A DNA stretch of 64,000 nt. It comes from Paralithodes platypus. Taxonomy: Eukaryota; Arthropoda; Malacostraca; Decapoda; Lithodidae. This document shows, piece after piece, positions 43,191 through 54,818 of this stretch (position 1 is its first letter; every line of letters begins with the position of its first letter). The position numbers and the translations under genes are program-made. Where the stretch lies: assembly GCA_032716605.1 (NCBI GenBank), contig JAVRFV010002366.1:390667-454666 (forward strand), written 5' to 3'. The notes beneath the pieces are model-generated. The model ran no database searches. It had not been told where the DNA came from and saw only the letters and a list, made by a program, of their open reading frames with translations.

Positions 43191-43245
43191 AAAAAAAAAA
43201 AAAATAAATAAAAAATTCTGTGTTTTAAATTGATTTTTTTCCCCC

Positions 43246-43312
43246 CTGACTCTTAAGAGTCTTCCCGCAGTCCGCCGGGGGAACTCTTAAGAGTCTTCCC
43301 GCAGTTCCCGGG
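43246..43312. repeat. Tandem pair of ACTCTTAAGAGT palindromes
   Basis: Two ~35-bp units, each with the perfect palindrome ACTCTTAAGAGT followed by CTTCCCGCAGT and a CCG/GGG motif. Confidence 0.75.
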
Positions 43313-43633
43313 TTAACTCATGACTGACCTACCATCTCATATTTCCTTCATTGCTTAATCATCATATCCCAATCTCTCGTGGTACTGTACTGTGTAAGGT
43401 AAGCAGTTTATATAGTCATTTCTACCTTTTTACTTTAATGACATTAGTCTGCGAAGGGTAGGCTAATGTAAATACAATATTGCATATGAGGGCTAAAAAT
43501 GTAAGTTCATATGACAATTACCAAAAGGTGTGCTTATATTTCACGATTGCGACTTAGTATAGAAGTCCATATTGGCTGACGAAGGGTTAGGCTAATTTGT
43601 GTAAATTATTTAAGATAAATCAACTATAATTAT

Positions 43634-44301
43634 CTTTGCTTAGATATTCTTTCCGGGTGGGGGTCACAAGCCCACCGACCCAACCTCTTTAGTCGCCTCT
43701 TACGACACGCAGAAGGCACGTGGGGCATATTCTATTCCCTAACCCCCAGGGGGTACAACAGGGGAAGAGGGTTGTAGGAACGCTAAAAGCAGTAACAAGA
43801 AATAGGGTGGTCAGTATGGAAGTGAAGAAGTCCTTGCATGACAGTGTGGTAATCCCGACACTGCCTTACGGAAGCGAAGCATGGACGTTGGTTGAGAGAC
43901 TCAGACCAAGAGTGAGAGCAGTGGAAATGAATTACTTAAGGAGTGCGTGCGGAGTTACATGGAGGGATAGACAGACTAATGAGGAAGTAAGAAGGAGGTG
44001 TGGTGTGGAGGTAGATGTGCTGGAAAGTGTGAAAAGGAACATCTTGAGATGGTTCGGCCATATGGAACGTATGGAAAGCGAGAGAATGACTAAGAGGGTG
44101 TACGAGAGCGAGGTGGAGGGACAGAGAGGGAGAGGTAGACCGAATGAGAGGTGGAAGGATGGAGTGAGGAAGTACATGAACGAAGGCAGTGCTGGTTGGG
44201 GGGAGGGGCGTTGACTGACTGGGGACAGAGGTGCATGGGGGCGGTTTGTTCGTGGCCACCCCTTTGGGGATCACGGCGTCAGGCAATAGATAGATAGAAC
44301 G
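43634..44301 (+). pseudogene. RTE-type LINE 3' end with GATA tail
   Basis: Flanked by a perfect 12-bp duplication AACTATAATTAT (43622-43633 and 44302-44313). Encodes LPYGSEAWTLVERLRPRVRA, VEMNYLRSACGVTWRDRQTN, NILRWFGHMERMESERMTKR and GQRGRGRPNERWKDGV. This is the very common C-terminal block of RTE/L1-like LINEs ending in a basic RGRP motif. The 3' UTR ends GGCGTCAGGCAATAGATAG, shared with SINE-S2. It is strongly 5'-truncated. The first 110 bases (CCGGGTGGGGGTCACAAGCC) form a separate repeat block, possibly another partial element. Confidence 0.82.
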
Positions 44302-45290
44302 AACTATAATTATGTCTATCACAGTCTTGAAAAACCAGAGAGGGGGTTTGAGGGGTCTCATTACTAGGCTAACGTCCAATTTGGAAGACTTTGTGGCTAG
44401 TGCAACTCCTGAACAGCTAGAGGCTAGGTTAGAGTACCTACAAACTACCTATGATCGTATAGTTACCCTGAATGAAAGTATAGTATCAGGGTTAGAGGGT
44501 GAATCAGATATTCATGCGGAGTATGAACAGCGCGCTGTCCATGATCTTGCCAATTAGAGGCAATACAATTACTGCGAAGAGCGATAAAGAAGACAGAAAT
44601 AAACCTGACTAGCAACGCTGCCAAACAAACAGATCCCCGCCGTGAAGTCAATTTGCCCAAATTAAATTTACCGAAGTTCAGGGGAAACTTGACAGAGTGG
44701 TTAGCATTTTGGGACGTCTTTAAATCAACAGTGCATGATTCAAAACTTGACAATGTACGAAAGTTCCATTATATTAAAGGCCAACTAGAGGATGAAGCTT
44801 TACATTTGGTAGAAGGTTTTCCATCGTAGGTGAAAATTATGAAAGTGTTGTGAGATTATTACAGGCGACGTATGGAGACACTGACCAGCTCAAGGTAACC
44901 CACGTGAACGCACTGTTGAACCTAGCACAGCCTAGGTACAGGGTCAATGAACTGACAAAGTTCAGGGCAGATATGGAGTGTCACACAAGGTCATTAGATG
45001 CGTTGGGGGTAACCTCAAAAGAAATGCTAGTCATAATCTTAAGACAGAAATTACCTCTAGCTATTCTAGATAAAGTTCGTACTTTTGATTTGGAAGAGTT
45101 CAAAGAGTCATTTAGCAAGGAGATTAGCAATTACATACAATTGAACAATGGTAGGATGGTGGGTGGGTCAGAAGGGACAACAGCAAGGGGTTCAATTAAT
45201 ATGATGGTAGGTTCTAAAGGGAAGGTTGAAGAGTCACGCAAGAAACCACAAATGTCATGTAGGCTATGCAACAATCCCAAGCATAAATAG
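44302..45290 (+). pseudogene. BEL/Pao gag (DUF1759-type) with zinc knuckle
   Basis: Starts ATG at 44312 (LKNQRGGLRGLITRLTSNLE, a coiled-coil-like leader). Stops and shifts occur at 44555 and 44827. The conserved DUF1759 core reads LPKLNLPKFRGNLTEWLAFW, DVFKSTVHDSKLDN and KFHYIKGQLEDEALHLV, then LLQATYGDTDQLKVTHVNAL. The knuckle CRLCNNPKHK loses its last Cys context to a TAG at 45288. Upstream LTR sequence is not recognisable because of the RTE insertion. Confidence 0.85.
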
Positions 45291-45947
45291 CTAAGCTGTA
45301 CCAAATATCAAACCAATGAAGCCAAATTAGCTCAAGCAAGGAAGCTAAAATTGTGCAAGGGTTGTCTAAGTAAGGACCATGGTATGCAGGGTAAATGTAC
45401 TGCTTCCTATTTGAGGCCCTGTTGCAACTGTGAGGGTCATCACTTTGACAAGTTATGCCCCACAGGTAGTCTAGTCAAGGAGGAAAAAGTAGGGGGTACT
45501 GCAACACTAGTGCTAGGCAGTAGGAAGGACACCACCATTTGTGCCACAATCAAGATACCCATAGAGGGTTATGGCAGGACACAAGTCTGTCGGCTACTCC
45601 TAGACCAAGGCTCACAACGATCCTTTATAAAGAGATCGGTGCTGGACGGTCTAAAACACCGTGTAGTAGGTAGTGAGACCCTTAGGTTGCAAGGTTTTAC
45701 AGGAGTGACCGACAGTAGAGACTACGAAGTTGTTGAAGTTGCTTACATCTACCGTAAGAAGAAACACTTCTTACAGTGTGTAGTGGTAGATGAACTCCCA
45801 GACTATCAATCTGTAGGAATTAACAAAGTAGAGCATGCACTTTGTAGGAAAGGTATTTACCTGTCTGATCCCGTAGGTGACTTGAAGGATGTGCATATAC
45901 TGTTAGGATCAGATTATTATTATGATGTAGTACACCCTGGTTTTTAA
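45291..45947 (+). pseudogene. BEL/Pao Cys/His region and protease
   Basis: From CKGCLSKDHGMQGKCTASYL and CCNCEGHHFDKLCPTG (Cys/His clusters standard for Pao elements) into the aspartic protease VCRLLLDQGSQRSFIKR. The usual D-S-G-S of this family reads D-Q-G-S, a change next to the catalytic Asp. HILLGSDYYYDVV is the late protease motif. The frame ends 45947; RT resumes at 45960 in another phase. Confidence 0.85.
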
Positions 45948-45959
45948 AGAGAGAGTGGA

Positions 45960-48293
45960 GTGATCTTGATCCCCACTAAGTTTGGCTACTGCATGAGCGG
46001 TACAGTCCAAACTACCCAGTCAAATGTTCTGGTTGACACGGTATCCGTGTTGAGGATGAGCACGACCGCGGCAGAAGAGTTCACCAAAGATGATACTCGC
46101 ATTGAGGACCCTAAGTTAGCTGCCGAGTTCAATCTAGAAAGACTGTGGAAACTAGACCACATAGGAATTAAACCTGTGGAGAATGACCAGGATTCAAAAT
46201 TTGTGATAGAGAAGTTCTCGGAATCCGTGCGTTACTTGACCACAGAGAAACAATATGAAGTTTGTCTACCCTGGAAACATGACTATATCAGTTTGCCAAC
46301 CAATTATGGTTTAGCGTTGGGCAGGTTACGCGCCTTGCAGCAGAAACTAGCCCACGAACCAAGCACCTACAAGGCTTATGATGAGGTCTTTCAAAATTAT
46401 CTCGACCGAGGGTTTATTGAGGTCGTCGATGTAGATGAACCAGGGAATGCCGGGAAAGTCCATTACCTCGCACATCATGGGGTAAAAAAGGACAGTGTTA
46501 CCACTCCCATCCGAATGGTATATGACTGCTCAGCCCACCTAGGCCATAGTCCCAGTCTAAATTATTGTTTATTGACCGGCCCTTCAATGGTGTCGGACCT
46601 ATCACCGCAATTACTGCGCTTTAGACTGGGACGTTACGCATTCACCAGCAATATAGAAAAGGCCTTCTTGATGATGAAATCGCAGAAGGGGGATCGAGAC
46701 GTCACCCGGTTCCTTTGGTTCAAAAACATTGACGATCCGAAGAGTCCCATAGTGACCTATCGGTTTAGGGTAGTCTTGTTTGGCGCTACGTATTCGCAAT
46801 TTTTATTAAACGCGACCATTAAGAAACATCTTGATGATTCTGAAGAAGACACGACTGTACTCGCTCGCGGATTATACATTGACAATTTGCAGGGGTCTAG
46901 TGATAGTGAAAAGGAACTGGTCGCAAACTATAGACAGGCTAGTAGGTTGTTCACTGAGGCCCATCTGTTTCTCCGCGAGTGGGTTTCAAATTCTGTGTTG
47001 CTTCGGGATGGTCTAATTATTGATGGGGTGGCTTTTGATAATCAAGAATATGCCAGAATCTTGGGGATGATATGGCAACCAGGGAAAGACACACTGATGT
47101 ACCGGAACAAAGATTATACTAAGCAGACAGGGACGCACACAAAACGTAGTCTGCTGAGTAAAGTCGCGCAATTTTTTGATCCTTTGGGTTTAGCATTACC
47201 TGTTACCATCAGAGCGAGGATTCTAATACAAGAAATATGGAGACGCAACGTGGGGTGGGACAAAAAATTACCCGACGATCTTGTTGAACAGGGTAGGTCC
47301 TTACTAGAAGATTATAACACCCTATGTACATTAGAGTTACCGCGCCAAGTGGCCTCATTTGGACCCATGTCTTTACATGCATTCTGTGATGCGAGTGCCA
47401 CAGCGTATGGAGTAGCTATTTATTGTGTTACCTCGTTTGGGATTAATTTACTCACCACCCGGGCTAAGGTTGCACCGGTAAAGGGGGTCACAATTCCCAA
47501 ATTGGAACTAACTGCCATGCTGCTATTGGGACGTTTGGTTAACCATGTACACACTTCATACGATAAGGAACTGCAACTAAGGGCGGTACACGTATGGTGC
47601 GATAGCCAAATTGCACTAAGCTGGGTGCATAGTCAAAGGACATTGCCCGTCTATGTGCGCAATAGGGTGGATGAAATACGCTTCCTATTACCAAACGCCT
47701 TCTATCATTATGTACCAACCAAGGACAACCCCAGTGACTTAATAAGTAGGGGAGTAACGGCGTCCAAATTAATTAAGTCCGACCTGTGGTGGCAAGGCCC
47801 AAAATGGCTGCTCCACGGAGGGGATTGGGCTGTATGGAATGCCGAGGTTGAGTTAGCTTTGCCTTTAGGAACGGTGACAGCTGTCATTCAACCGACATCA
47901 ACACCGAGTCCTATATTAGAGTGGGTAAGGATCGGTGGGTACAATAAATTAGTCAGGGTCGTCGCTTGGGTGTTGCGTTATATCACCAACATAAAGGCCA
48001 GGCTACAAGGACGGCTCTGCAATCTGGGTCAAAGCTTAAATGCAAAAGAAATAAAAGCAGCTGAGGTAACACTAATTAGATGGGCTCAAAGGGAATCCTT
48101 CAGTCAGGAATTAGAGTCCATGAGAAGTTCTGGTAAGATTAAAATGCCTAACATTGTGCGTCAACTAAGGCTACACCCGAAGAATGACATTATTAGATGT
48201 GAGAGACGTCTAAAGTGTTCAGGTGTAGATGACTGTGCCAACAACCTATCCTGATGCCTGCAACACACCATGTCACCGATCTACTGGTACAAC
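45960..48293 (+). pseudogene. BEL/Pao reverse transcriptase and RNase H
   Basis: An open 764-residue frame to 48254. RT: KVHYLAHHGVKKDSVTTPIR, MVYDCSAHLGHSPSLNYCLL, then FTSNIEKAFLMM, where Pao elements normally have Asp (DIEKAF), and LYIDNLQGSSDSEKEL, where they have Y-x-D-D. Both catalytic boxes are therefore altered D to N. RNase H keeps FCDASATAYGVAIY, KLELTAML, WCDSQIALSW and DNPSDLISRG. The end of the frame (LRLHPKNDIIRCERRLKC) runs in another phase into LMPATHHVTDLLV, the start of the integrase, where the hAT is inserted. Confidence 0.9.
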
Positions 48294-49049
48294 CAGGGCC
48301 AGGTAGAGACTTCATTGGGCCCTGGTGCTGTGAATGATTGTGGGCCCCTATAAATTGATAGGCGGGCCGCGAGCGAAGCGAGCGAATCCAGCTGGGGGGT
48401 TCGGGGGGGCGCTGTAAGCCCCCCATGATTTTTTTTGAATTTGACTACTTAATACACTCAATCTGAAGCCATATATGTTTTTATAAATAGCACATTATCA
48501 AACTAATGATTCTAAGGAACTCTTCTTTGATTTTAGCTTTAGCTTTTTCTATATGGTTAATAATTTATTGTATTAAACTCAATTTACATTTCCAATTTGG
48601 TATATAAATACTGTAAACACACAATCCTCTCAGAGCTTTATTAAACACTTGAACAGTAAATGTACTGTATATTTGTGGACATACATTTGGTATATAAATA
48701 CTGTAAACACACAATCCTCTCAGAGCTTTATTAAACACTTGAACAGTAAATGTACTGTATATTTGTGGACATACATTTCAGTATACTGTATATTCGCATA
48801 ATTGAAAGTAACCAAAGTAATCTTGTGTGATACAAAGGAGTACAAAGGAGTACAAAGGAAATCAAGCAACAACAGATCTAGTGACCCTTCTAGGTTGCTT
48901 GTCCTCCAAAACACTGAGGATGAAGTGTCCAAACAGTGGTTTAGAGTGGGTAAGGGAACATTGGAAAGGGAATTACTGCCCTGGAACTAATGTCCGTGGC
49001 AGGATTAGGAAGTTAGTAGGGGACAGATGGGTTAGTAACTGAGGGGGGG
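48294..49049. other. hAT left end, non-coding
   Basis: GGGCC-rich subterminal region (48294-48345), a G/C hairpin motif at 48395-48425 (GGGGGGGCGCTGTAAGCCCC), and AT-rich sequence. No gene. Confidence 0.6.
48599..48778 (+). repeat. Two-copy 90-bp tandem duplication
   Basis: The units 48599-48688 and 48689-48778 (GGTATATAAATACTGTAAAC to GTGGACATACATTT) are identical as read. Confidence 0.9.
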
Positions 49050-49060
49050 ATAAAATAAAG

Positions 49061-50704
49061 TTATTCATTTACAAACGCAGTCAGTCGCGGGTTTGATGTG
49101 AGATATTTGTCTAGGCGGAGTTTAAATGAATCAACGGTGATGCAGTCTATAACGTTTCGGGGAAGCCCATTCCACAAGTTGACAACTCGATTGAAGAAGA
49201 AATTCTTAGATTCGTGTGAGTTAAAAGATTTACCAATAATTTTGCAACCGTTTCCCCGCGTGTAATTAGATTGGTCGATAGTGAAGTACTTACTACAGTT
49301 CATATTGTCGATGCCTTTGATGATTTTGAACACTTGAATTAAGTCACCTCTTAATCTGCGCTGGGTTAAAGGAAATATATTTAATTCTCTAAGACGCTCT
49401 TCGTATGGTTTGTTCTTTAGGCTAGGTATCATTTTGGTAACTCTACGTTGAACTCGTTCTAGCTTGTTTATATCTTTTTGGTAATAAGGGCACCAGCATT
49501 GAACGCAGTATTCCAGAAGAGGGCGGACTAAGGAATTGTAAAGGGTTAGGATAATTTCTTTGGATTTATGCTCAAATGACCTGCCTATAAAGCCAATTAT
49601 TTTGTTTGCCTTCTTAACAACTTCTGAACATTGTTGACTCGGTTTTAGGTTACTCGATATTGTTACTCCCAGATCGGTTTCTCTGTTTACATTATTAAGC
49701 TGAGTGCCATTCATCGAATAGTTTGTTTTCTCATTTAGGTGTCCGATATGTAGTACTTTACATTTATCCGCATTGCAACTCATTTGCCAAATTTGGGCCC
49801 AACATGACAATTTATCTAGATTGTGTTGCATATCGTCAACTTGTTCTTTTGAGAGTACGCTATTTGCAATTTTTGTATCGTCAGCAAATTTTGAGATTGT
49901 ACAGGTGAGACCCTCATCTATGTCGTTGATGTAAATTAGAAAGAGAATTGGTCCTAGTACCGACCCCTGGGGTACCCCGCTACTTACATTGGTCCATTTA
50001 GATGCCTTGCCGTTTATGACTACTCTTTGCTTTCTGTCGCTGAGCCAATTTTCTATCCATTTCAACACACCGTCTTGTATTCCATGCGCTTTTAGTTTTA
50101 GCAGTAAACGTTTGTGGGGAACTTTGTCAAAGGCCTTTTGAAAATCAAGGTATATAATATCTACAGCTTTACTCTCATCGTAGAGGTTGAGGATATCGTG
50201 GAAGAAGTCTAAGAGGTTTGTTAAACAGGAACGTTTTTTACGAAAGCCGTGTTGAGTATCTTTAAGTATGTTATTTTCCTCTAAGTGATTTACGAGTCTG
50301 TCTCGTATGACCGTTTCTAGCATTTTACATACAACTGAGGTTAAGCTAATTGGACGATAGTTACTGGGTAGGGATTTGCTGCCTTTTTTGAATATCGGTG
50401 TTACGTTGGCTAGCTTCCACTGATCAGACATAGTTCCAGACTGCAAGGATTTATTGAATAGTAATGTCAGTGGTTTGGAGAGCTCATCCTTAGCTTCCTT
50501 TAGAACTCTAGGCGAGATTGTATCAGGTCCAGGCGTTTTATTTACCTTGAGTTTATCTAAACAATTCAATACTTCTCTCTCTGTAACGGTGATATTGCTT
50601 AGAACATCTGAATTATCAATCTGAATCGGCGATGGTGTAGGGATATCACTGAGGTCTTCTGTTGTAAAAACTGATGCAAAGAAAGTATTGAGGGCATTAC
50701 TCAT
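49061..50704 (-). pseudogene. LINE-G ORF2, reverse transcriptase part
   Basis: RT blocks all present: KVNKTPGPDTISPRVLKEA, KKGSKSLPSNYRPISLTSV, DTQHGFRKKRSCLTNLLDF, IIYLDFQKAFDKVPHKRL (Asp), SGVPQGSVLGPILFLIYIND and SKFADDTKIANS (DD). The C-terminal domain has YNSLVRPLLEYCVQCWCPYY, RVQRRVTKMIPSLKNKPYEE, RGDLIQVFKIIKGID and FFFNRVVNLWNGLPRNV. All catalytic residues are intact. It is separated from the endonuclease by an indel in the A run near 50765. Confidence 0.9.
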
Positions 50705-50766
50705 TTGTACTTCGTCTTTGGTGTATTCTCCATTTTCATCGACTAACGGTCCAACAGTTGAAGTAA

Positions 50767-52209
50767 CTACTTTTTCTTTCTGATATAACTATAGAATTCT
50801 TTCGGGTTTGTTTTACTTTGATTCGCAATATGTAACTCTAAGGTCTTTTTACTTTGCTTAATTAACTTTTTGGCTTTGCGTCGTAGCTCTACAAATTTCA
50901 CCCGTTCTTCGTCATTTTGTGAGGATTTTAATCTATCATTAGCAAATTTTTTAGCAAGCAGGCAGTTTGAAATATCTTTATTCCACCATTTGGGCTTATT
51001 ATTATGGCCTGGACGCCGTATTTTCGATGGTATGCAGTCTTGCACTGCTTTTAGGTAAGTGGTTTCGAATAACTTCCAAGATGTATTTATGTCGTTATTG
51101 TTAATTAAAAAGCTCCAGTCAGTTTCTTTAAACATAGCTCTAAGTTTATGAAAGTTTGCTTTCTTGAAATTAGGGACTTTTTCGATGCTACTATTTGGTT
51201 CGTTACTAGTAAAGTTTAAAGTGAAAGTTATCGTACGATGGTCACTGTTACTGAATTCATCACCAACATTCAAATTCTCTATTAATTCTTCTTTTGTTGC
51301 AAGTACAATGTCAAGAACGTTATTACCACGGGTCGGCGTTCGAACAAATTGATAAAGCGAACTCTCTTGCAAGTTCGTATACAAGTCATGTCCGGAGTGT
51401 GAAGTAAGAGTATCGCCCCACTTGGTCACAGGTAAATTAAAGTCGCCAAAAATTACGGTATCTTGTGAGTTACTTACATCTGCAATTTGTTCGTAAATTT
51501 CTCGGTCAGTTTGCACTGATTGAGCTGGAGGTCTGTATATTAATGCAAGTATTATTTTTGTACCTTTATTATTCTTTATTAGCACAAAAGATGCGTCGAC
51601 GTTCACAATTTGAGGTTTTGACAAGAGGGTAGGGTTAAGACTTTCTTTGATATAAAGTAAAACGCCACCTCCATTTCGATTTATTCGGCTTTTCTCAAAC
51701 ATTACATAACCGGGAAGTGAATACTCTGCTAAAAAGTCTCTATCTTCTGTATTGAGCCAAGATTCTGTTATGCCAAGCACATCATAATTTTCTGTAAACA
51801 CTAGCTCCTCTAAATCTGAAAATTTATTGCGTATGCTACAAGCGTTTGCATAGAAAACCTTTAAATTTGTTATTTTAGAACTCACGGAACGCTCTTTAAT
51901 AATATTTTTGGTTCTTGTCGGATCTACATTTATGTTCATGGCTCTCCTCGGTCCTCGCTGTCTTCGGTCCTTATCGCTGGTGGTCCTCGGTTGCCTTTGT
52001 TTTTTTCTTGGCGTTGGATGATTTATGTCACTGCTGTTTCTTCTCGGATGGCGTTTTTTGATCCATGGCTGTGGACTGCTTCGTGTAGGAGACGACCCAT
52101 GCGTGCTGAACCCACAGGGTTTAGATGAGTGCCATCCTTGCGGAACAGAGTAGGCTGGTTGTAGAAGTTGTCCCAGAGGTTGATGAATGCAACTTCTTCC
52201 CTCAGACAC
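50767..52209 (-). pseudogene. LINE-G ORF2, endonuclease part
   Basis: The likely true start is ATG near 51938 (MNINVDPTRTKNIIKERSVS); codons upstream overlap ORF1 in another phase. AP endonuclease: LKVFYANACSIRNKFSDLEE, YDVLGITESWL (Glu), GGGVLLYIKESLNP, IFGDFNLPVTKW (D-x-N), NSDHRTITFTL (D-H). A basic linker ends at YSYIRKKK, where the frame is lost. It nicks target DNA for target-primed reverse transcription. Confidence 0.88.
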
Positions 52210-52904
52210 AAATATTTTAGTCGGCTATTTGTGCTGAAGGCCTTGTCATAGAATTTGTCAGGTGCGTCGATCTTGGGGAGAATGCCTGAGATGATGATAT
52301 TCCTTGACTTGTTTTTGTAGTGCTGGATCATCTTGTGATATTTCTCCATCAACTCTTCGGATCTGGTGCGCATGACGTCATTTGAACCAGCATGGATGAC
52401 AAAAAGGGTATTTTCATTTGCATCCTTTGTGGTATCTTCGAAGGCTTCCACAATGTCGTCCAGTCCAGCTCCTGGGATGCAAAATCTTTTTCGTTGACTT
52501 GGGACTCTGTCGCAGAACTCTTCGACCTGTCCTCGTAAGATGGAATCCCCAACGAGCCTGGTCTCTTCTGGTTCGTCTTCCATCTCTACCAATATCTCAA
52601 ATCTGTTTGACATTGTGACTGGTAGATGAGACCTTTTCTGCGTTGGCCGTGCACCGTTCCTCACTGGTGTAAATCCGGAAACCTGTGGTGGCGGGACTCT
52701 ACGTACAGGTCGGGGAGAGGAGTGGTTAGAACGGGGGCGAGGGGTTGGTACTGTTCGTGCTAGCAGGCTTCTTGCACGAGGAGTGGGGGAGAGACTAAGG
52801 TGAACAGGGCGGCTGTCCTGGTTTGATGTGATATCATATGTACAGAGTATGTAGGGCTTAGGCCAACTTAAATTATATTTGTTTAATAAATTACATATGC
52901 ACAT
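52023..52904 (-). CDS. LINE-G ORF1 with SGNH esterase-like domain
   Basis: The likely start is ATG at 52611-52613 (MSNRFEILVEMEDEPEETRL). Upstream codons are Pro/Arg-rich leader text. SGNH hydrolase blocks are readable: VGDSILRGQ (nucleophile Ser), FVIHAGSNDVM (Gly and Asn-Asp) and KDGTHLNPVG (Asp and His). Esterase-type ORF1 proteins are known in CR1-group LINEs, where they are thought to bind RNA or membranes. The frame is open to the stop, about 80 bases upstream of the ORF2 start. Confidence 0.85.
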   Translation of the reverse strand: MCICNLLNKYNLSWPKPYILCTYDITSNQDSRPVHLSLSPTPRARSLLARTVPTPRPRSNHSSPRPVRRVPPPQVSGFTPVRNGARPTQKRSHLPVTMSNRFEILVEMEDEPEETRLVGDSILRGQVEEFCDRVPSQRKRFCIPGAGLDDIVEAFEDTTKDANENTLFVIHAGSNDVMRTRSEELMEKYHKMIQHYKNKSRNIIISGILPKIDAPDKFYDKAFSTNSRLKYLCLREEVAFINLWDNFYNQPTLFRKDGTHLNPVGSARMGRLLHEAVHSHGSKNAIREETAVT

Positions 52905-52927
52905 AAATTCATAATCACATATTACTA

Positions 52928-53880
52928 TTATTTAAGAAACTCTCCTTTCCTTGCTTTCTTGGCAGCAAAACAGTCAATGACATCATCAAAATTGATCTTT
53001 CGTGCCAAATCACTCTCGATGCTTAAAAGACTTAAAGATGATAATCTTTCTTGGCCCATTGTGCTTCTCAAGTGATTCTTAATCAACTTTAACTTGCTGA
53101 AAGACCTTTCTGCGGAAGCAACTGTTACTGGCAAGGTCATCTAAATTTGCCCTATGTATAGTTTTAAGGTGTAGAATTTCATCTCTAATTTTTTCACAAG
53201 ATACATCTTTGCTGTACTGTGTGGCAAAATATATACAGTCATTACAGATTTCTTCATCTGTCATATCAAGGTATAGCCAAAGGAATCTATACAGTTTGTT
53301 AATCTGAAAGATGGCTTGGTATCGCTTGTCTATTCCCTCACACACATTGTCAATAACTTTGTAAAACACATCTTCCTTAAAACTATTTTCTTCTGACTCT
53401 ACATTTGTATTTGCCGTTTCAGTTGACACTTCATCATAGAATGTCTTTCTTTTTCTTTTTCGAGTGACTGGAAAGACTGGGTCAATGTTCATGGAAGTGG
53501 CAACTACTTTTTGCTTCCTCATAAATTAAATGCCATTTATTTCTGAGACTCTTTAATTCAATTTGCAAATCCTCTAAATTCTTTACTTCAACGTCTATGG
53601 TAGAACACTGAGTTTGAATCACCTGATTTCTTTGATCTATTGAGCTTAGGACCTTAAACCAAAAAGCATCCATCAAAATGCACTCAAAAGAAGACACATA
53701 CTTAATAGAAGCTGCCACATCTACTTTAGCCTTAGCTGTTAAACTCTTCAGCTTAGATATTTCTGTAAGTGCAGATATAATGCCAGGTAAATGATGTGCA
53801 AAGGGCCTGACACTGGCAACTCTATCTGTCTATCGGGTTCCAGATAAACCATGAAGAGATGCCCCAATGTGACTCTTCAG
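52928..53880 (-). pseudogene. hAT transposase, C-terminal part with dimerisation domain
   Basis: Minus strand: TDRVASVRPFAHHLPG-like text, then a helical middle (NWKHLIYEEAK, KRKRKTFYDEVSTE, EDVFYKVIDNVCEGIDKRYQ), ending in the hAT C-terminal domain. That domain reads TLPVTVASAERSFSKLKLIK, NHLRSTMGQERLSSLSLLSI and DLARKINFDDVIDCFAAKK. Frames shift near 53130 and 53500. A(S/N)AERSFS-LK is the signature of hAT family dimerisation. Confidence 0.88.
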
Positions 53881-54509
53881 TATAAGAACATAAGAACATA
53901 AGAAAATGGGAGTCTGCAGAAAGCCGATTGGCCTAAGCAAGGCAGATCCCTGTCCCACACAACCTCAGTTCAATTACAAAGCCCAATTATAGGCTCAACA
54001 CTCTAATACCCTGAGGATCATCTTACCAAAACGGTTAGAGATTAACGCAGGATTATGGGGGTATGCAGAGTGCTGATTGGCCCAACCCGGCTGATCCCCC
54101 TTCACACCCAACCCTTCTCGTCCATATGCTTATCCAATTTTATCTTAAAGCTCCCTACCGTTTTAGACCCCACTATAGCACTTGGTAGTCCATTCCACCC
54201 ATCTACAACTCTGTTACCAAACCAATATTTGCCTATATCTTTTCTGAAACGAAATTTATCTAATTTGAAACCATTGGTACGAGTTCTTTCGCTATCACTG
54301 AGCTTTAGTACATTTGTCATGTCCCCTTTGTTAATCCCACTAACCCACTTGAACACCTCTATCATATCCCCTCTAACTCTGCGTCTCTCTAACGAATGTA
54401 AACCTAATTTCTTCAACCTTTCTTCATACGAAAGATTTCTAATATTATGGATAATTTTTGTCATTCTACGCTGTACTCTCTCCAATGAATCTATGTATCT
54501 CCCAGCGTT
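53880..54509 (-). pseudogene. LINE-H: CR1-like 3' end with 8-bp tail repeats
   Basis: Minus strand: SLERVQRRMTKIIHNIRNLS, YEERLKKLGLHSLERRRVRG, DMIEVFKWVSGINKGD and WFGNRVVDGWNGLPSAIVGS, then ~220 bases of 3' UTR. It ends in repeats of TTATGTTC (ATAAGAAC units at 53881-53904). Short octamer tails are typical of CR1 elements. It interrupts the hAT transposase. Relative of 3286-3640. Confidence 0.88.
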
Positions 54510-54818
54510 TGGGGCTACTAGAACAAATATTATAAATTGTTTGTACCATCCCAAAAAAAGTAACAACCTCTTTGCAACAAGCAGCTGCATCAGAGCCACA
54601 CAAATTTAAGGAATGACAACCACATGGTGAGAACAAGCAGAGAGGATTCTTTCTTTTAAGATGACTCTGAACTCCATTGTACTCTCCTGACATATTGCTA
54701 GCATTGTCGTATCCCTGACCTCTACAATCTTCAAAAGGAATATCCGATTCAAAAAGAAATGTTAATATCATCTCCGAAATTTCTGCCCCCGTCTTCTTAC
54801 TGTCATCAATAAATGAAA
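54510..54818 (-). pseudogene. hAT transposase, DUF4371 C-terminal part
   Basis: Reads SFIDDSKKTGAEISEMILTF, DCRGQGYDNASNMSGEYNGV, LFSPCGCHSLNLCGSDAAAC and EVVTFFGMVQTIYNICSSSP. RGQGYDNASNMSG is the signature of the ZMYM-related hAT group and contains a catalytic Asp. It is preceded in frame by the 15-residue repeat array at 54819-55313. Confidence 0.9.

Larger units (their letters stand above)
49050..52905 (-). mobile_element. LINE-G: nearly intact CR1-like LINE with esterase ORF1
   Basis: Minus strand, inserted just 3' of the hAT transposase stop. ORF1 with an SGNH-type esterase domain, then ORF2 endonuclease and RT separated by one frameshift. The 3' end is near 49050. Of the LINEs here it is one of the most complete; the 5' boundary near 52830-52905 is approximate. 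Confidence 0.85.

Noticed and set aside
54055..54609. A 184-residue plus-strand frame
   Set aside because: It is the antisense shadow of the LINE-H C-terminal region, which is recognisable on the minus strand.
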